Shown here in pieces: positions 11,120-23,265 of a stretch of 64,000 nucleotides of DNA; position 1 is the first letter of the stretch, and each line of letters begins with the position of its first letter. The DNA is taken from the NCBI GenBank assembly GCA_008933995.1, contig WARS01000007.1, forward strand, positions 9,107,676 to 9,171,675, in the 5' to 3' direction. The position numbers were made by a program, and so were the translations under genes. The stretch is from Datnioides undecimradiatus (Eukaryota; Chordata; Actinopteri; Lobotiformes; Datnioididae). A model generated the notes under the pieces. The model had not been told where the DNA came from and searched no databases. It worked only from the letters and a program-made list of their open reading frames with translations.

Positions 11120-11872
11120 CGGTTCCTCTGTACTATTCAAATTCCACCCAGGCTGTCTAACAGGAATGTCCTCATTTCAGCTGCACCATAGCCGGGACTT
11201 CCAAAAAACCAGTTAGATTTCCGGGTATACATGTTTTGCTTTAGATTTTAACCTTTAACCAACCAACAAAAACACCCCCCAGCTAATTTTAAAGATTAAT
11301 TTTCCAAGTGAAAATGTTCTTTCAACCTTTTTGTTACCAAGACAGCTGAAGCACACTATAAATTTGTCCCCACATTGAAAAGAAGCAAACAAACAAGCAA
11401 ATTTAAGCATCTGTTGCAAACAAACCAACTGAGCATTGCAAATGTATGATGACGTTCATGAGGAAAAAGAAAGATATCAGTTAAAACTGTCACAATTTAT
11501 CATTCATTCTGTTGGGCTTAATAAAGAAAATGCAAATTAAACGCAACCTTTTCCTTACAGACAAGGTCATAGAGCAACATCATGAGGTGAGGTTGCTGTA
11601 TCTTTTAAAATAATACAACTGCTTCGAAATGTGGGTCCGTGTACAAACAGTTTAGAGCAGGCTGTCAGTCAAAAGGAGGAATGTGGAGGATTTGTTGAAG
11701 TCATCCTCCAGTGCAGGTTTCACCGGAGAGGAAATGCTCAGCCGTCTGGCACATTAGCACATTAACAGCACGACGCTGCAAGAGCATTACAAACTTTGTG
11801 TATTCATAAGGAAAGAGGCACAAAGACCTGGAGGTAATTACCTGTTTAAACAGTTCACCCAAATCACATGCT

Positions 11873-11917
<45 letters not shown>

Positions 11918-13500
11918 ACACGTTTTGCCACTTACCTATGATAATTCTGATGATTTAGTCATGCAGATAGATTCATTTTGTCCTGCTTTTGAGATATTTG
12001 CTTCTGAGATTTCAGCTTTGACCACAACCCAGTGGAAATTAATGCAATTTTATTTTATTTTATTATTTTTTTTAAAATCAAGCAGTGTTTTGCCAGAAAC
12101 ATGATCCTGGTTACTCTCTCAACTGTTTTCATTAGGATTACTATCGACCAAAGAAGTACTCCCTTTGTTCATTATTATTACACAAAAATCCATTTAACTC
12201 TATTGTATTGGTGTGGAGACAGAAATCTCATAGACAGTCACTTAAAACAGGGACAAATAAAAGGATAACAGGCTGTCAACAATGACTGCCCCACATCTGA
12301 TGCATTGAAGTAAACACTACCATGGCAGAAAACTTTGCCACTATTGGCCACTAGATGGTGGCTCCAAAAATCCTCCAGCTGCACAGGATTACCCTCAAAC
12401 TGCCTCATCTTTTCTTCCACTGAGGCACTGACTCCATCAGTGTATCATGGTAGCAGTTAAATCACCTGACTCTGCAGCTCCGCACAGCACTACACAGCAT
12501 TTTAGTGTCTTTCAGCTCATGTACTATTTACTGTTTGTCGTCTGCCTCATTTCCAGACGTAGGCAGATGTTTAGAGTCAAAAAGCTGGCATCAAAAACAC
12601 AGAAAAATAAAATTATACTTATTTCAAATACTGAATCACAAATGCCAGAAAATGTTGCCTTCTTCCACTCAAGCAATGATGACACTGATTTTGTCCAGTG
12701 TCATACTTCTGATTTTGGTATTTTAGTAACACTGTATGGCTGCCTGTCTGTACACATAAAACATGTAGTAAGTTATTGGGAGGAGATAGGAGACAGCTTA
12801 AGGTAGTATTAACTGCTAACCTGCTAACATGTGGGAATGTTGTTAAGCAGCTATGTCATGTGGAAATTTAAGAATCCAGCAAGAAAGAGGAAGGTTGCGC
12901 AGTGAGTGGCTTCAGTTATCAGTTATGTCTAATATATTGTTTTTTCCCAAATCTCAGAATCCTAATCTGAATCTTCTTTACATCCCTTGGTATAGATATC
13001 ACTTCGCTAATGTAGTCATTGTCGATTTTAAAATATAAAAATCTGTGTTTACAGCTCTGTTGTGCTGCCCCCGAGTGGCCAAAAAATGACTGAATTAAGC
13101 TTAAAATTACTGTGTGTTTGTGGATTTACTTGTGCTCTTCTCACACAGACTGGAGTTAAGAGTGAATTATTTGTAACAGTCCTGCACTGTAGCTTTAATC
13201 CTTCACAACTCTGCAGTAACATGACAGACAATACATGGCAGAAGCCTGAGAGTCATGATGGGGTATCCTGCATAAACAAAGACACGTTTCACATTACATT
13301 GCAGGTATAGTAGGTCTGCTCCCTTCGACTGAGTGACACGCCTTCCTGAATATTCATAACCCTTACTGTCAGTAACAAGGAATATAATTTGTAATTATTC
13401 ACAGTGTCTAATTTCTGGATGCCTGGGATGAATAAAGGATGAGAGGATGTGAAAGAAAAGATGTGAAAGAAAAGATGCAAGAAACAAGTTTTGAGCCTGA
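11120..13500. other. start of gene desert, no gene seen
   Basis: AT-rich. It contains an (AC)n tract and short gene-less frames. At 12347-12362 and near 13070 are short GCC-AGTGG-type motifs resembling fragments often found in fish repeats, but no element boundary is clear. Confidence 0.5.
11874..11921 (+). repeat. (AC)n microsatellite
   Basis: About 45 bases of CA dinucleotides with one interruption. Confidence 0.97.
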
Positions 13501-13552
13501 GTCTGTGCCGCTGTTATCATCCCACTCAGTCACATATTGCAGGAAGCCAGCA

Positions 13553-13642
13553 TTGCAGTGGCCTCTACAGGTTTAATCATAGGTTCAAATGCTTGCCAAG
13601 TGAGTGCAATAACCTGTGTTGAACCTGTAGAGGCCAGTGCAG
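13553..13642 (+). ncRNA. pre-miRNA-like hairpin (candidate only)
   Basis: GCCTCTACAGGTT (13561-13573) pairs perfectly with AACCTGTAGAGGC (13622-13634). The stem extends outward to 13553/13642 with one mismatch and one G-U pair, and inward through ATAGGTT/AACCTGT after a one-base bulge. This gives roughly 34 pairs in a 90-base fold with a small terminal loop. Size, stem length and small bulges fit a microRNA precursor. I do not recognise a known miRNA seed. A short MITE with inverted repeats would look the same. Strand is arbitrary. Confidence 0.3.
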
Positions 13643-14609
13643 CACTAGTTTTCTGCCCTGTGTGATTAGTGCTTTGTTACTGTCTCCAAATTCTCCCTCT
13701 GAGGTGGGACAGTGCTTCTACAGCCTGCAGTGTGCAACGAGATATTCATTTTCATGCAGGACGAACTAGGAGTGGAACTCCCTCTGGATAAGACCGAGAC
13801 CATGCTGAGGGATGGCTGAAGGACGCCTGCTTGTAATGTTCTCTATGAATGATGAATGTATGATGCAGACACACACTCATCTTTTCTTCCAGAGGAGGTA
13901 GCTGTTTGCAAAGAGGAGCACACCCCAGAGGGTCCCTGTGATTTAACAGGTTTCCTTCAGTTTAATATATAAAGATCACCACTTGCTGCATAAAGGCTTG
14001 TTGGAGGTGTTGGAGCACATTTTCATCATATAAGGAAGACCATGACCACACTGCAATCTGTGCTACATTGATTTATTGAGGAAAGGTCCTCAACCATTGA
14101 ACGACATGAACAAAAGGCAGCTTTTTCAATTACACTGTTTCTTTTTTTATATATATAATTAAAGACACATGACAACACATTCAGCATCCGAGAAAGGAAA
14201 TGACCAAACAGCCAAGATGCGGCAAATGCACAGTTAGGCATGGAAATAATACATTTAAAGCAACATAATGATGATGTTGTGTTTCAGAGGAACTGTGATA
14301 GATGACAGCCGGACCATCAGGGGAGAACCACACTCTCTTTGTCCAAGTGGAAACTTTCTGAAACACTCTTCAAGTCAGCCAAATGACAACGACATTTTCG
14401 CATTATTTGGTCAATATCATGATATCTATCTCTGTATTTTCTGCATCTACCAAACAAACTCCATATCAGCACACACACCCACATACACACACCTTGTGCA
14501 GTAACGCTCTCAGCTGCCTGCCTCTCTGTGGTGGTGGGCTGGTTCCAATTTGCTATCAGGCAGGTTTTGTCACACAAACCTGGCAACTCCGTTTCTCAAG
14601 TCTGTGGGT

Positions 14610-15275
14610 TCAGGATGAAGCTTTATTCAGGGTATAATTAGCCTAGCTTAGCATAAAGACAGGAAACAAAGGTAAACAACTAGCCTGGCTCTATCCAAAA
14701 TTTAAAAAAAAACAAAACACCAAAACACCAACCAACACAACAATATTTGTTGAACTGAAGTTCTAGCACATAACTTCCCCTTAACCCCTAAATAGTTGCA
14801 TGTACAATAGATGTCAGATAATTAGATTTATATTCAGAGTCGTGTGTTATTGTTCACCTATTTGACCATTGGATTATTGGTTTTTCCTGTTTATATTTGT
14901 ACCATAACAGTCAATGTATTTACTGCAGACATTAGCTGTAACTAGCTGGAGACGTTCTCAATGGCCAAGTAGTCTGGTGGCATGTACCTCTGTGTGCTTG
15001 TGTGACAGTTCAGTCTCAATCCCTTTTTCCATTGGTCTCTCTACTTTTAACAAGTAAATTCAATAACCCAAACGTTCTTTACTGACACTGAAACGTTGTT
15101 AACTTGACTGTATCTTCCTGTATCCCATTCTTTTATTTTCCTGATGACTTTCTGAGACACCTAGTGGTGTTGGTATTTTTGAACTTTTAACAGAGCTAGG
15201 TTAGCTGTTTATCACTTAATACACAGACATGAGATAAGTACTGAACTTCATCTCTCTTACAGAAAACATTTAATT
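14610..15275. mobile_element. second, decayed copy of the long-inverted-repeat element
   Basis: The left arm has CCTAGCTTAGCATAAAGACA and GGAAACAAAGG near 14641-14672. The right arm has ACAGAGCTAGGTTAGCTGTT near 15190-15209 and ACACAGACATGAGATAAG after it, which fit the right end of the family seen at 7545-8185. The middle is strongly diverged. Boundaries are approximate. Confidence 0.5.
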
Positions 15276-18200
15276 CCAAAAATTAGACTGTTCATTCAAT
15301 GCAAAATGAACTATTTGTTAAAAAGACTGACTTTATTCCCAATTTGAGACCTTAACATGCTATCTCATATAACATAATGTACACATAAACACATATTCCT
15401 TCCTACCTGTGCAAAAATGCCTATATACTAAGAGCCCCTTAGCATAAAAGTAACCCACATGAAACTAACATTAATTCGTTTTCACAAAGCATACTTATTT
15501 CACTCTGTTTCCATGCCTTCTTTCTCTCCCAACAGTCTTCCATTACAGTGCAGTCTCTTTCTATTTTCAGTCTCTCCTCATTGTATCTGCACTCTGTTCA
15601 CAGCCATCCTCCCACCCTCGCCCATCTCCTCCCCTCATCTTTTCAGCCTCACTGCTCGATTGTCTCTGGCTCCTTTTACCACTCCTCTGCTTACTGCACT
15701 GACATCCTCTTATTTTTCATCCCTCGGTTTCTTCCTGAGCATGTTTATTTCTCTCTGTATACCTCGGAGAGGGAGTGCAGCATTGCAACACAGTTGCAGG
15801 TGTCAGCAAAGCAGATGCTGTTTTCTCTTCCTTTGCATGCATGGTCAGCACCGGAGACCATAGAGGTGCAGTATCTGTCTGTGCTGCTGCCACAGTCCTG
15901 TGATCCATACCCACAGTTATTACTCCCATGATTCCCTGCTTCCTTGTTGAAATGTCTTTAGATATTTCCTGGTGTTGTCTGTTTCTGTATCTTGTACAGC
16001 TCGTGCCTAATTATTGCACTCCTCACCAGCCTCTCTACCAACTGTTCTGTTCAGTCTTATAGAAGAGAATTTGTCTGCAGCAGATCTTTCAGAAATTAGT
16101 TATTATTCCAGCGAAGAAGGCAATAAACTGCACTGAAAATGATGAGAATGATAATTTATTGATGAACACTTGAGTCAGAATCTCCCTTAGTGAAGCCTGG
16201 GAGGGACTAGCATGTCTGGTTTCTACATCCAATCCTGTACGTCCATCACACAAAATATATCAGATGCTAGCGACTGGATTTTAATGACGCTTTGGGAAAT
16301 AATGCGTATCATTAATATTTTCTGTTTAATACTTATTGTGTGTTTGCGCAGCCACCAATTAAGGTAAAATTCTGACTTTATTTGAGTCGATACACCCAAA
16401 GTACCCAAAATATAGCTTACTGGAGTAAGATCTGGTCATGCACATACTTTTGGTTTTATCTGTTCAGGGTTTGATATTTTCTGCCTCCATCCTCAATACA
16501 ACATTGAACATTTTTACATTATTTACATATTCAAAAACCCTAGAGCAACCTTCTGTTACTACTACAAATTCTACTCTGATAAATCCAATAATGAATGGAG
16601 AGAGCCAGTAGGCTAGGTTCATATATTTGCAGATTCATATAATTATATTGAGACACATATGAAGTTTTGCTGACAGGTTGATGAGAGTGTGTGTGAACCA
16701 AAACAATAAAGTTGCAGGTTGTGAAACCAAAACCGTGAGCTGAAAGATGCTAAAATACTCACAGAAGTGAACAGCCGAGTCTGTGATTCGCTGCGAGTTC
16801 ATATTTATTGGTTCAAATTTAACCAATTTACTCCATGCAGATATAAATTTAGGAACTGGACAATTTGAAAATAATTCCTGCAACCGTATGACAATATAAC
16901 TGTTAGTACAAAACTGTGGTGCACTGGATGTTACTGATGAAACAGTTTTATTGACAACAGGCACAACCAGAGTCCTGGTGCAGCATGGCACAGGCTGAAA
17001 GAGAGGTGGGGGCAGGATGAATACATTATTAGAAGGAGAACTGCAGTATCAGCAGGTGGAGCTTTAATGAGGGTGAGCTTCAGTAATGGCCAATCACATC
17101 AGCTCTTCTGATCCCCTTTGAAGGAGTAAAAAATTAACTAGCCTGAAAATCCTGCTCCTGCTGCCTTTTAGGAGTTTCTCTACGCTCTGCCACACCCTAA
17201 CACAATACCAAAGAAGGCTCAATGTCACCGCTGGGTGTGGTCAGGAGTGGAACCATTCACACCTGACCACACCCAGTTGTGATGCTAGGTGTGGTTAGAG
17301 TGCAATACATGCGGCCATTCAGCCTGTAGATGTCAGTGCTTTCACCACATTGAAGTTTTAAGGGGAAGTTTCTCCTTGAAAGCAGTAGACTGTTCAAGCT
17401 GCCAGTATGCATCTTTGAACGTGCAAGTCAGATAGATTCAGAAACTCCCTCCCCCACACCTACTAATATCAGATTAGGTTGTGTCTGATGATTATGGTGT
17501 GTTATTCAATTTTATACATAAATTAGCACATATGTGCACATATATGCAAGTATACACAGCCCAGTGATGTTAATGTTTTTTTGTGCAGTGTAAAAGGGGC
17601 TTATATCCGAACCTGGCTTTTCATCAGTCACACCCACTTCGCTTCATGACATTTCAGCTGAGAGGAGGGGAGAATTTTTACATGCAAGTTTGTTCTGAAC
17701 ACCAAAGCATAGCCATGGCCAGCAGTTTACTTCTAATTCATGCTACATTCGTAACTTTACCCCTTTGTTTTCATATAATCATAAATACATTAATCAGTTT
17801 ATTTATAGCTATAGCACAGTTTGTAATGCTTAGTGACTTGGGGTATTGCTACATTTTGACCATGAGTGCCGTACCAGCCAATTCTCACGTCATTTAATTA
17901 TATTCTGAATCAGATTAGAGTGTATATTATTTTTCCTTTTCCTTGTTTGTATGTATTATTCATAAAACAAATGCTTTGCTGGGACATTACTGATGTGCCA
18001 TGAAAACTCTTGTCACTGGGTTTTTTTTTTTTAATCTGTGCTACAAGTGTAGCTGTTACAACTGGGATTCACTTGTTTGTCATTGTAAAATCAGACAAAC
18101 TTAAAGTGGTTTACGATAACAGAAGCATGTAGATTGCCATACAAAATAACGTGTAGGTTTGAAAAAAAGCTCTGAGTGAAAGAGTTAAAAGTGAAAAATG

Positions 18201-18690
18201 CATCTCTTCCCTATTAGTGTCAGCTGTCTAGGGTGCCACCAAGACTAGAACAGGCACCGTGTAGCTGTGGACACTCGTTTACTTGTGTAATGATTATGAT
18301 CATTAGCTGCACTGTGGGTTTAGCTTACATTCAGTTTAACCCTGAAATAAAGTGTTTTAGATAACCTGTCTGATCATGCCCTATTGGAACCACTTATTTG
18401 TTGTGTTGCTGCTTTTTCCCGGTTTCAATAATTATTTTAGTGAAACAAATGTTATATTAACTAATATAACTGACTGACAGGCCTTTTCTCTTTAGCACCA
18501 TCCTCAGGGCAAATGTTTTTAGCCCCATTATCAGTAACACTTCCGTATTGGGAGGCATAATGAACACTACACATTAGCTCGCTTACTGTCTGAAAATCCT
18601 TTGTCTTTCCCAGCTCGTTTCTCTATCTCCCTCTGTTGTCCACAAGACGAACATCCCATTTTCTACTCCTGCATTTATCCTCCCACCATT
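15276..18690. other. gene desert, no gene seen
   Basis: Pyrimidine-rich DNA at 15490-15740 opens two forward frames at once, which argues against coding. A strong short hairpin occurs at 17231-17276. No recognisable protein or RNA gene was found. Confidence 0.55.
17231..17276. repeat. perfect 15-bp inverted repeat (hairpin)
   Basis: CTGGGTGTGGTCAGG (17231-17245) is the exact reverse complement of CCTGACCACACCCAG (17262-17276), with partial pairing into the 16-base spacer. A related motif GCTAGGTGTGGTTAG follows at about 17283, and a similar inverted pair (CCACATCCAGCA / TGCTGGGTGTGG) lies near 4910-4937. They could be pieces of one palindromic repeat family. Confidence 0.6.
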
Positions 18691-18695
18691 ATCAG

Positions 18696-19370
18696 TTACT
18701 GAGTCCTACTTTTTCTCAACTTGCGTTCTCTCCGTCCCTTCTTTCTGAGAGAATTCTGTTTGTTATATAAAAACATAAAAAGGTTCTTTCCCTGCTGCCA
18801 GTAGAAAGAAAATCTGTTTTCTTTTTCCTTTTTGTTTCTGTCTGGGTCCCTGCTGCTTTGCTCTGCTGCTCCCCTCCCTCCCTCTTTCCCCTCCTCCCTC
18901 CCTTCCTCTGCTTTGCTGGCTCTGCTTTCATTCCAGCCTCCTCCCCCCTCTGCTCCTCCATCCCTCCGTCTTCTCTCTGGAGAATAGGGGTCATTGCACA
19001 AATGATTACTCAGACCCCGGTCGCCATGGCAATGCTGCCATGTAACGGGCGACAGGCATGCATCGAGCACAGCAAAGACGCCGATTAGTAAGCTGGCGAT
19101 GGAGAAAGCAAGCGCTGCCTTTGTGTAGCTCCGTTTTGCCTCCATTTTTTTTTCAAACAGCCTCTGTTTTTCTGTGTGTCTCCAGCTAACTGGGGTGGAG
19201 GGAATGAGGGAGGGGAGCAGTGGAACAGAAAGAAAGCCTGCAAACATTCTGCTCACAGCCCTGCAGCTTTGTCTCCTTTTCTTGCTCGCCTTCTGTGTCT
19301 GAATGAGGACTGCTGTTGCTGGTTTATTCCAGAAGCCGTTTAGAAACGGTTCTAACGGTTCTGCTAGCAT
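18696..19370 (-). CDS. unrecognised 224-codon open frame with one hydrophobic segment (doubtful)
   Basis: This is the longest open frame in the desert. From an internal Met (19145) it reads MEAKRSYTKAALAFSIAS and continues LLIGVFAVLDACLS, a hydrophobic stretch long enough for one membrane segment (about residues 84-104 of the full frame). It is followed by a cysteine-containing stretch (about 105-130) and then a low-complexity basic/acidic tail (about 130-185) made by GA-rich DNA. I recognise no family. Purine-rich sequence lacks stop codons by composition, which lengthens such frames artificially, and overlapping frames exist on the other strand. It could be an exon of an unannotated gene or a transcribed non-coding element. 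No splice partner was found. Confidence 0.15.
   Translation of the reverse strand: MLAEPLEPFLNGFWNKPATAVLIQTQKASKKRRQSCRAVSRMFAGFLSVPLLPSLIPSTPVSWRHTEKQRLFEKKMEAKRSYTKAALAFSIASLLIGVFAVLDACLSPVTWQHCHGDRGLSNHLCNDPYSPERRRRDGGAEGGGGWNESRASKAEEGREEGKEGGRGAAEQSSRDPDRNKKEKENRFSFYWQQGKNLFMFLYNKQNSLRKKGRRERKLRKSRTQ
18846..18994 (+). repeat. pyrimidine-rich low-complexity tract
   Basis: C and T dominate (CTCCCTCCCT-type runs) on the plus strand. This underlies the glycine/glutamate/arginine-rich part of the minus-strand frame. Confidence 0.7.
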
Positions 19371-19443
19371 AGATCAAATCTATTATAAACAGTTAGCCAT
19401 TAATCTATAGCATGGCGTTATGATGGATAAAAACATTTATAGC

Positions 19444-19464
19444 ATATATATATATATATATATA
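19444..19464 (+). repeat. (TA)n microsatellite
   Basis: About 21 bases of alternating A/T. Confidence 0.9.
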
Positions 19465-22040
19465 GCATCTTAGCATAGCATAAGACTTAAAAAAAATCTA
19501 ATATTTGTATTTTTGTGGTAAAAACTAAATAATTTCTATTTCTGTGTGGTCTGGCTCCTTCTTTTTGTTGGCTTTCCCACCCTTCTCCTTTTCAGTAGTG
19601 GGCGCTATGGAGATCCATTAGAGCCCATAGTACCAGTCCATTTTAACATTAGGAATTACTCACTTAACCTCCAGTAAGTATCTATCTTGCAGATATTTTT
19701 GGTTTTAGTTTTACTTTTTTTTGCGATTGCTGTTCAGTGGTGCTGGAAGGACTGCAAAATTAGACTAACTTTGAAAAGAAAAGAGTTGTAGTCAGGGTAA
19801 TCCAAAAAAAGACACAATAACTCTCAAGAGCTGCTTTCTCTAAAGATATAGAGGACTTAAGTGACTCTAAAGTTACTTTTAGACAGCAAGTGTTAACACA
19901 GGTTCAATTGTAAAAATGTAGCAAGGTAAGCAAGAAGATAAAGAAGAAAAAAAATGGAAAATCCGTTGAAGTTTTTTTAATTAAACTGCTGAAAAAGACG
20001 TGAAAAACTGTGCAGTTCAAAACACATTCAATAATCCCTCAATAGTAGTTGTTCCATGAACAGCATTTTGAAGGAACACTTGATGTTAATGTAAACAACA
20101 ATTTGAACATAAAACTTATTAAAACTTATTTGTAAAAATAGTCAATCCCAAAACTTGAGATGCCAACTTAAGTCCACATGTAGCTGTCAGTGCTTTCTGT
20201 GTAGTGTGTGGGCCTGTTCACACCTTGGCCGGTATTTGGGACTGTTTACCTACTTGCATGAAGCTTCCTACTGTAGGTGGGTGGAGGTGCTTGCTGATGG
20301 AAGCAAAGTGCTCTGCAACTTTGTTCAGCACCTGGTCGCTGTACACACAACAGAAGCTCGGGGTAGCTGCCAAGGATTTTCTCCAAGGTTACTGAACCAG
20401 GGCAAAGAGGACTTATTGGTGCCTCAATGTTGCCCTGCCTAGTCCATGTCCCCTTGTTGCCCCATGTAGTAACCCTCCTTGTGATGAGTCCCTCACCAAT
20501 AAGGTCTATCAATCAGTTTTGAATTTTATGAAAATGCTCAACAAGTTGAATAACACAATCATAGGTGATCTGACAGAGGACCACCTGAGAGCAGGTACAA
20601 AGGGAAAAAGACAAAAATCAAAAAGGCAGTTGAGTGAAATGCGCACCTGTAGATATGTTTCAAGATAAAACGCAGGTAAAAAGAGGTAAAGTAATTTCAT
20701 GGCTGTGCTGGTCCTAGATGGCATTTGACAGGACCAAAGGAACAACAACCTCTTTTGCTGCTCAGTGTGAGGTCACAGGAAATGTTTTATTATGATTCAA
20801 TTACCCTGAGAAGCCGATGGTGAGTACACCACAGCAAAAGAGTCCGCCCCTGCCAATCAGGTGTGGAGGTCATCAGACAAGGAAGACGACATTATGTCCA
20901 TCAGCTTTGCCTCACCAAGAACATTCATCTCTACACAGAACAAGACCTTGAAGGAGAAGAAAGGGTCAGAATTAGTTATGGTGAAGCTGCCAGCAATGTT
21001 AAGGGGAAAAGATTACTTTCTCTGTTCAATTCATCGAGTCTTGATTGGAATACTAGTAATATAGTAAATGCTAGTTGCTGACTAAAATGCACTTCCTCTG
21101 GCTGCATGGCTGCCTCTCATGCCTCCATATTTGTCTTTTTATATAGAAGCCATGACTGCTGTAGTAAAACCATGCAATAAGAAGATGTTAACATGTAATA
21201 ATTATTTGGAAAAGGTATCAGTGCTATTTGGCACATTTTGCATGGCTTAACACTCCAAGCATAGATTGGCTCACCATCATGAAGACTGACTCATGCTGAA
21301 CATCAAGTGTAGATGCATGTGTTTGCATGCAACTTTGGGTGCATGCATTCTTTCACCAGGACTTGGTGCCCACACACAGCTAGCCACTGCAAGGAGGAAA
21401 AAAGGGCATAGAGGGCATTGCCCAGGAGCGTCAATATCCCAACCTAATATTTTGATACAATCGATATATCTGTTCGGCAGGGCAGACGGTGTCCAACACA
21501 GGAATTCATTCATTTATTAGAAAAAAAACACCCCAGAAAAGGGCACCTTTCACTAGGAGGTCAAACGCAGGTTCTCATGTCCCCCATGAGGTCCATCAAT
21601 GCACATGCACATGGTGGCGTACCTCTTCATATGGATAATTAAAATGCTCTCATCTACTCTGCACTAAAACCAGGGATGAGTAAGATACAAAAAGTGAAAT
21701 AATTAATGTAAAATAGAGATGAGGAGTCAGGAGAAGAGTGCAGATGATGCTCAGTGTTCCTGCAAGAATCCAATTGCACAGCGGGCTTTTTCACATTTGC
21801 TGTTTAGTTCAGCTTGGTGTATTTGCCTGTGTGTGGTTCTGTCAGCTTTGTCCCTCAAAGAGCTTTTTTCCCCCTTGCTTTTATTTTCCTAGAGAGAGAG
21901 AGAGCAAGATAGAAGGGAGTGAGAGAGAGAGGGAGAGAGGCTGGAGCCAGCAGTCTGGAACGAGCATGACAGAATTTGAATTATAGAAGCAGCACAGCAA
22001 AGAGGAGAGAGCGCGGGGGAGGGAGAGGGGGTTGTGTTTC
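19465..22040. other. gene desert, no gene seen
   Basis: No recognisable gene. At 20155-20512 both strands are open for about 88-95 codons, with locally balanced composition but no recognised domain. GA-rich runs lie at 21893-21940 and 22005-22030, just before the (TG)n tract. Confidence 0.5.
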
Positions 22041-22041
22041 A

Positions 22042-22044
<3 letters not shown>

Positions 22045-22096
<52 letters not shown>
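22045..22096 (+). repeat. (TG)n microsatellite
   Basis: 52 bases of pure TG dinucleotides, next to purine-rich DNA. The open frames across it are repeat artefacts. Confidence 0.98.
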
Positions 22097-22097
<1 letters not shown>

Positions 22098-22384
22098 ATC
22101 TGTTTCTGTGTGGCAGGGTAACAGAGAGAAAGAGAATCGTTTCAGTGCAGGCTGTTATTTCGAAGGCATTGTTGAGAAGCAGGTTTGGAGGAGAGTTACA
22201 CAGCTAATTTTTCACTTAAATGGGTCTTCTTCTCACCGTGCAGTAATGAGGAGTAAAACGTGTGAGACCTAAATGTGTTAAGTAAAATATGCAGTAAAGC
22301 GAGGATTGGGTGTTTTATAACTCAGAACCACACTATGAAAACAATGACGAGACTGTGGAACAAAATTAAATATAGTAATATAAA

Positions 22385-22740
22385 CATTAATGTAAAGTGA
22401 TGCTTTGAGCTAAATGCTAACCTTAGCATGCAGACAATTTCAAAATAAAATTTTGAATAGGCTGGTGTTTGGGCTGGTAATGATTACATATGTTTCACTG
22501 TAGTTTTACATGTTAGTATGCTAACATTTGATAATTCGCACAAAACAGAACCACAAGTACGGGCGAGGTTAAAAACCAAAATATCGCACAAAACTCTGAC
22601 AATATTTTGATGATGATGCTAGCTTAAAACCTTGAGGATCCCCAAAGTTATTAAAATTCATCTTCAGGACCAAATTTTATGAGCTAACTGACAATGCCCT
22701 CTCTGGAATCATGCCATGAAAGGCACACCATGAAGGTTAA
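22385..22740 (+). mobile_element. interspersed fish repeat ('GAGCTAAATGCTAAC' family)
   Basis: GAGCTAAATGCTAACCTTAG, ATGCTAACATTTGATAATT and CCCCAAAGTTATTAAAATT CATC follow in the order seen in a frequent percomorph repeat that I know from memory. It is diverged and non-coding. Short pieces of the same family appear near 25935-25995 and 60853-60900. Confidence 0.55.
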
Positions 22741-23074
22741 ACAGACTTGAAACTTGCTTGGGCTGAAGAAGCGTATGTCAAATAAAAGCTATTGTGCATT
22801 AAATTGACAAAAACATGCAAAATGCAAAGAAAGGTCCTTAAGTTGCATTAGCTGGAATAAGAACTTTGGCCCATCTCATCTTATAAAGCTGTCACAGTGA
22901 AGGTATTGGCTAGCAGTGGCCAGTTTACAGACTGAGACAGAGCAATATTAGAATTACCTCAGAAATGTGTTTCTGCACACCTGGCTAATGCAGGTCCGAA
23001 CCTAATACGTGCCTTTCTCTTAGCTCTCTGTAAATATATGGCTCTGTAGCTGCTAAATGCTCCACCATATTCAC

Positions 23075-23265
23075 CAGCAAGTTGCGGTATATGGCTGACT
23101 GCTGTTCTGGTGACGAGAGCTGCGTTTGCAAGTTGTAAAACCCAAAACAATGAGACTACAAAGGTCCACAGAACTGAGGGGAACTGCAGAGTGGGAGATA
23201 ATTCTCTGTGGGTCTGTCACTATGAGCGACACCTTTGATAGCCCACGTAGTCGTGTGATCCATTC
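23075..23265 (+). mobile_element. interspersed fish repeat ('CACTATGAGCGACACC' family), copy 1
   Basis: It contains GAACTGAGGGGAACTGCAGA followed by TCACTATGAGCGACACCTTT (23218-23239). The same block with few changes recurs in lrsam1 intron DNA at about 58926-58945. The phrase matches a common fish repeat by memory. Confidence 0.55.

Noticed and set aside
15459-15931. Two overlapping plus-strand frames of 134 and 127 codons
   Set aside because: Both are open at the same time because the DNA is pyrimidine-rich; composition is Ser/Leu/Pro-heavy with no domain or splice context.
20155-20512. Overlapping frames on both strands, considered as a retrotransposon fragment
   Set aside because: No reverse transcriptase, protease or integrase motif could be identified, and no repeat termini were seen.
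21881-22272. Open frames rich in His/Thr or Cys/Val across the (TG)n tract
   Set aside because: Direct translation of a dinucleotide repeat.
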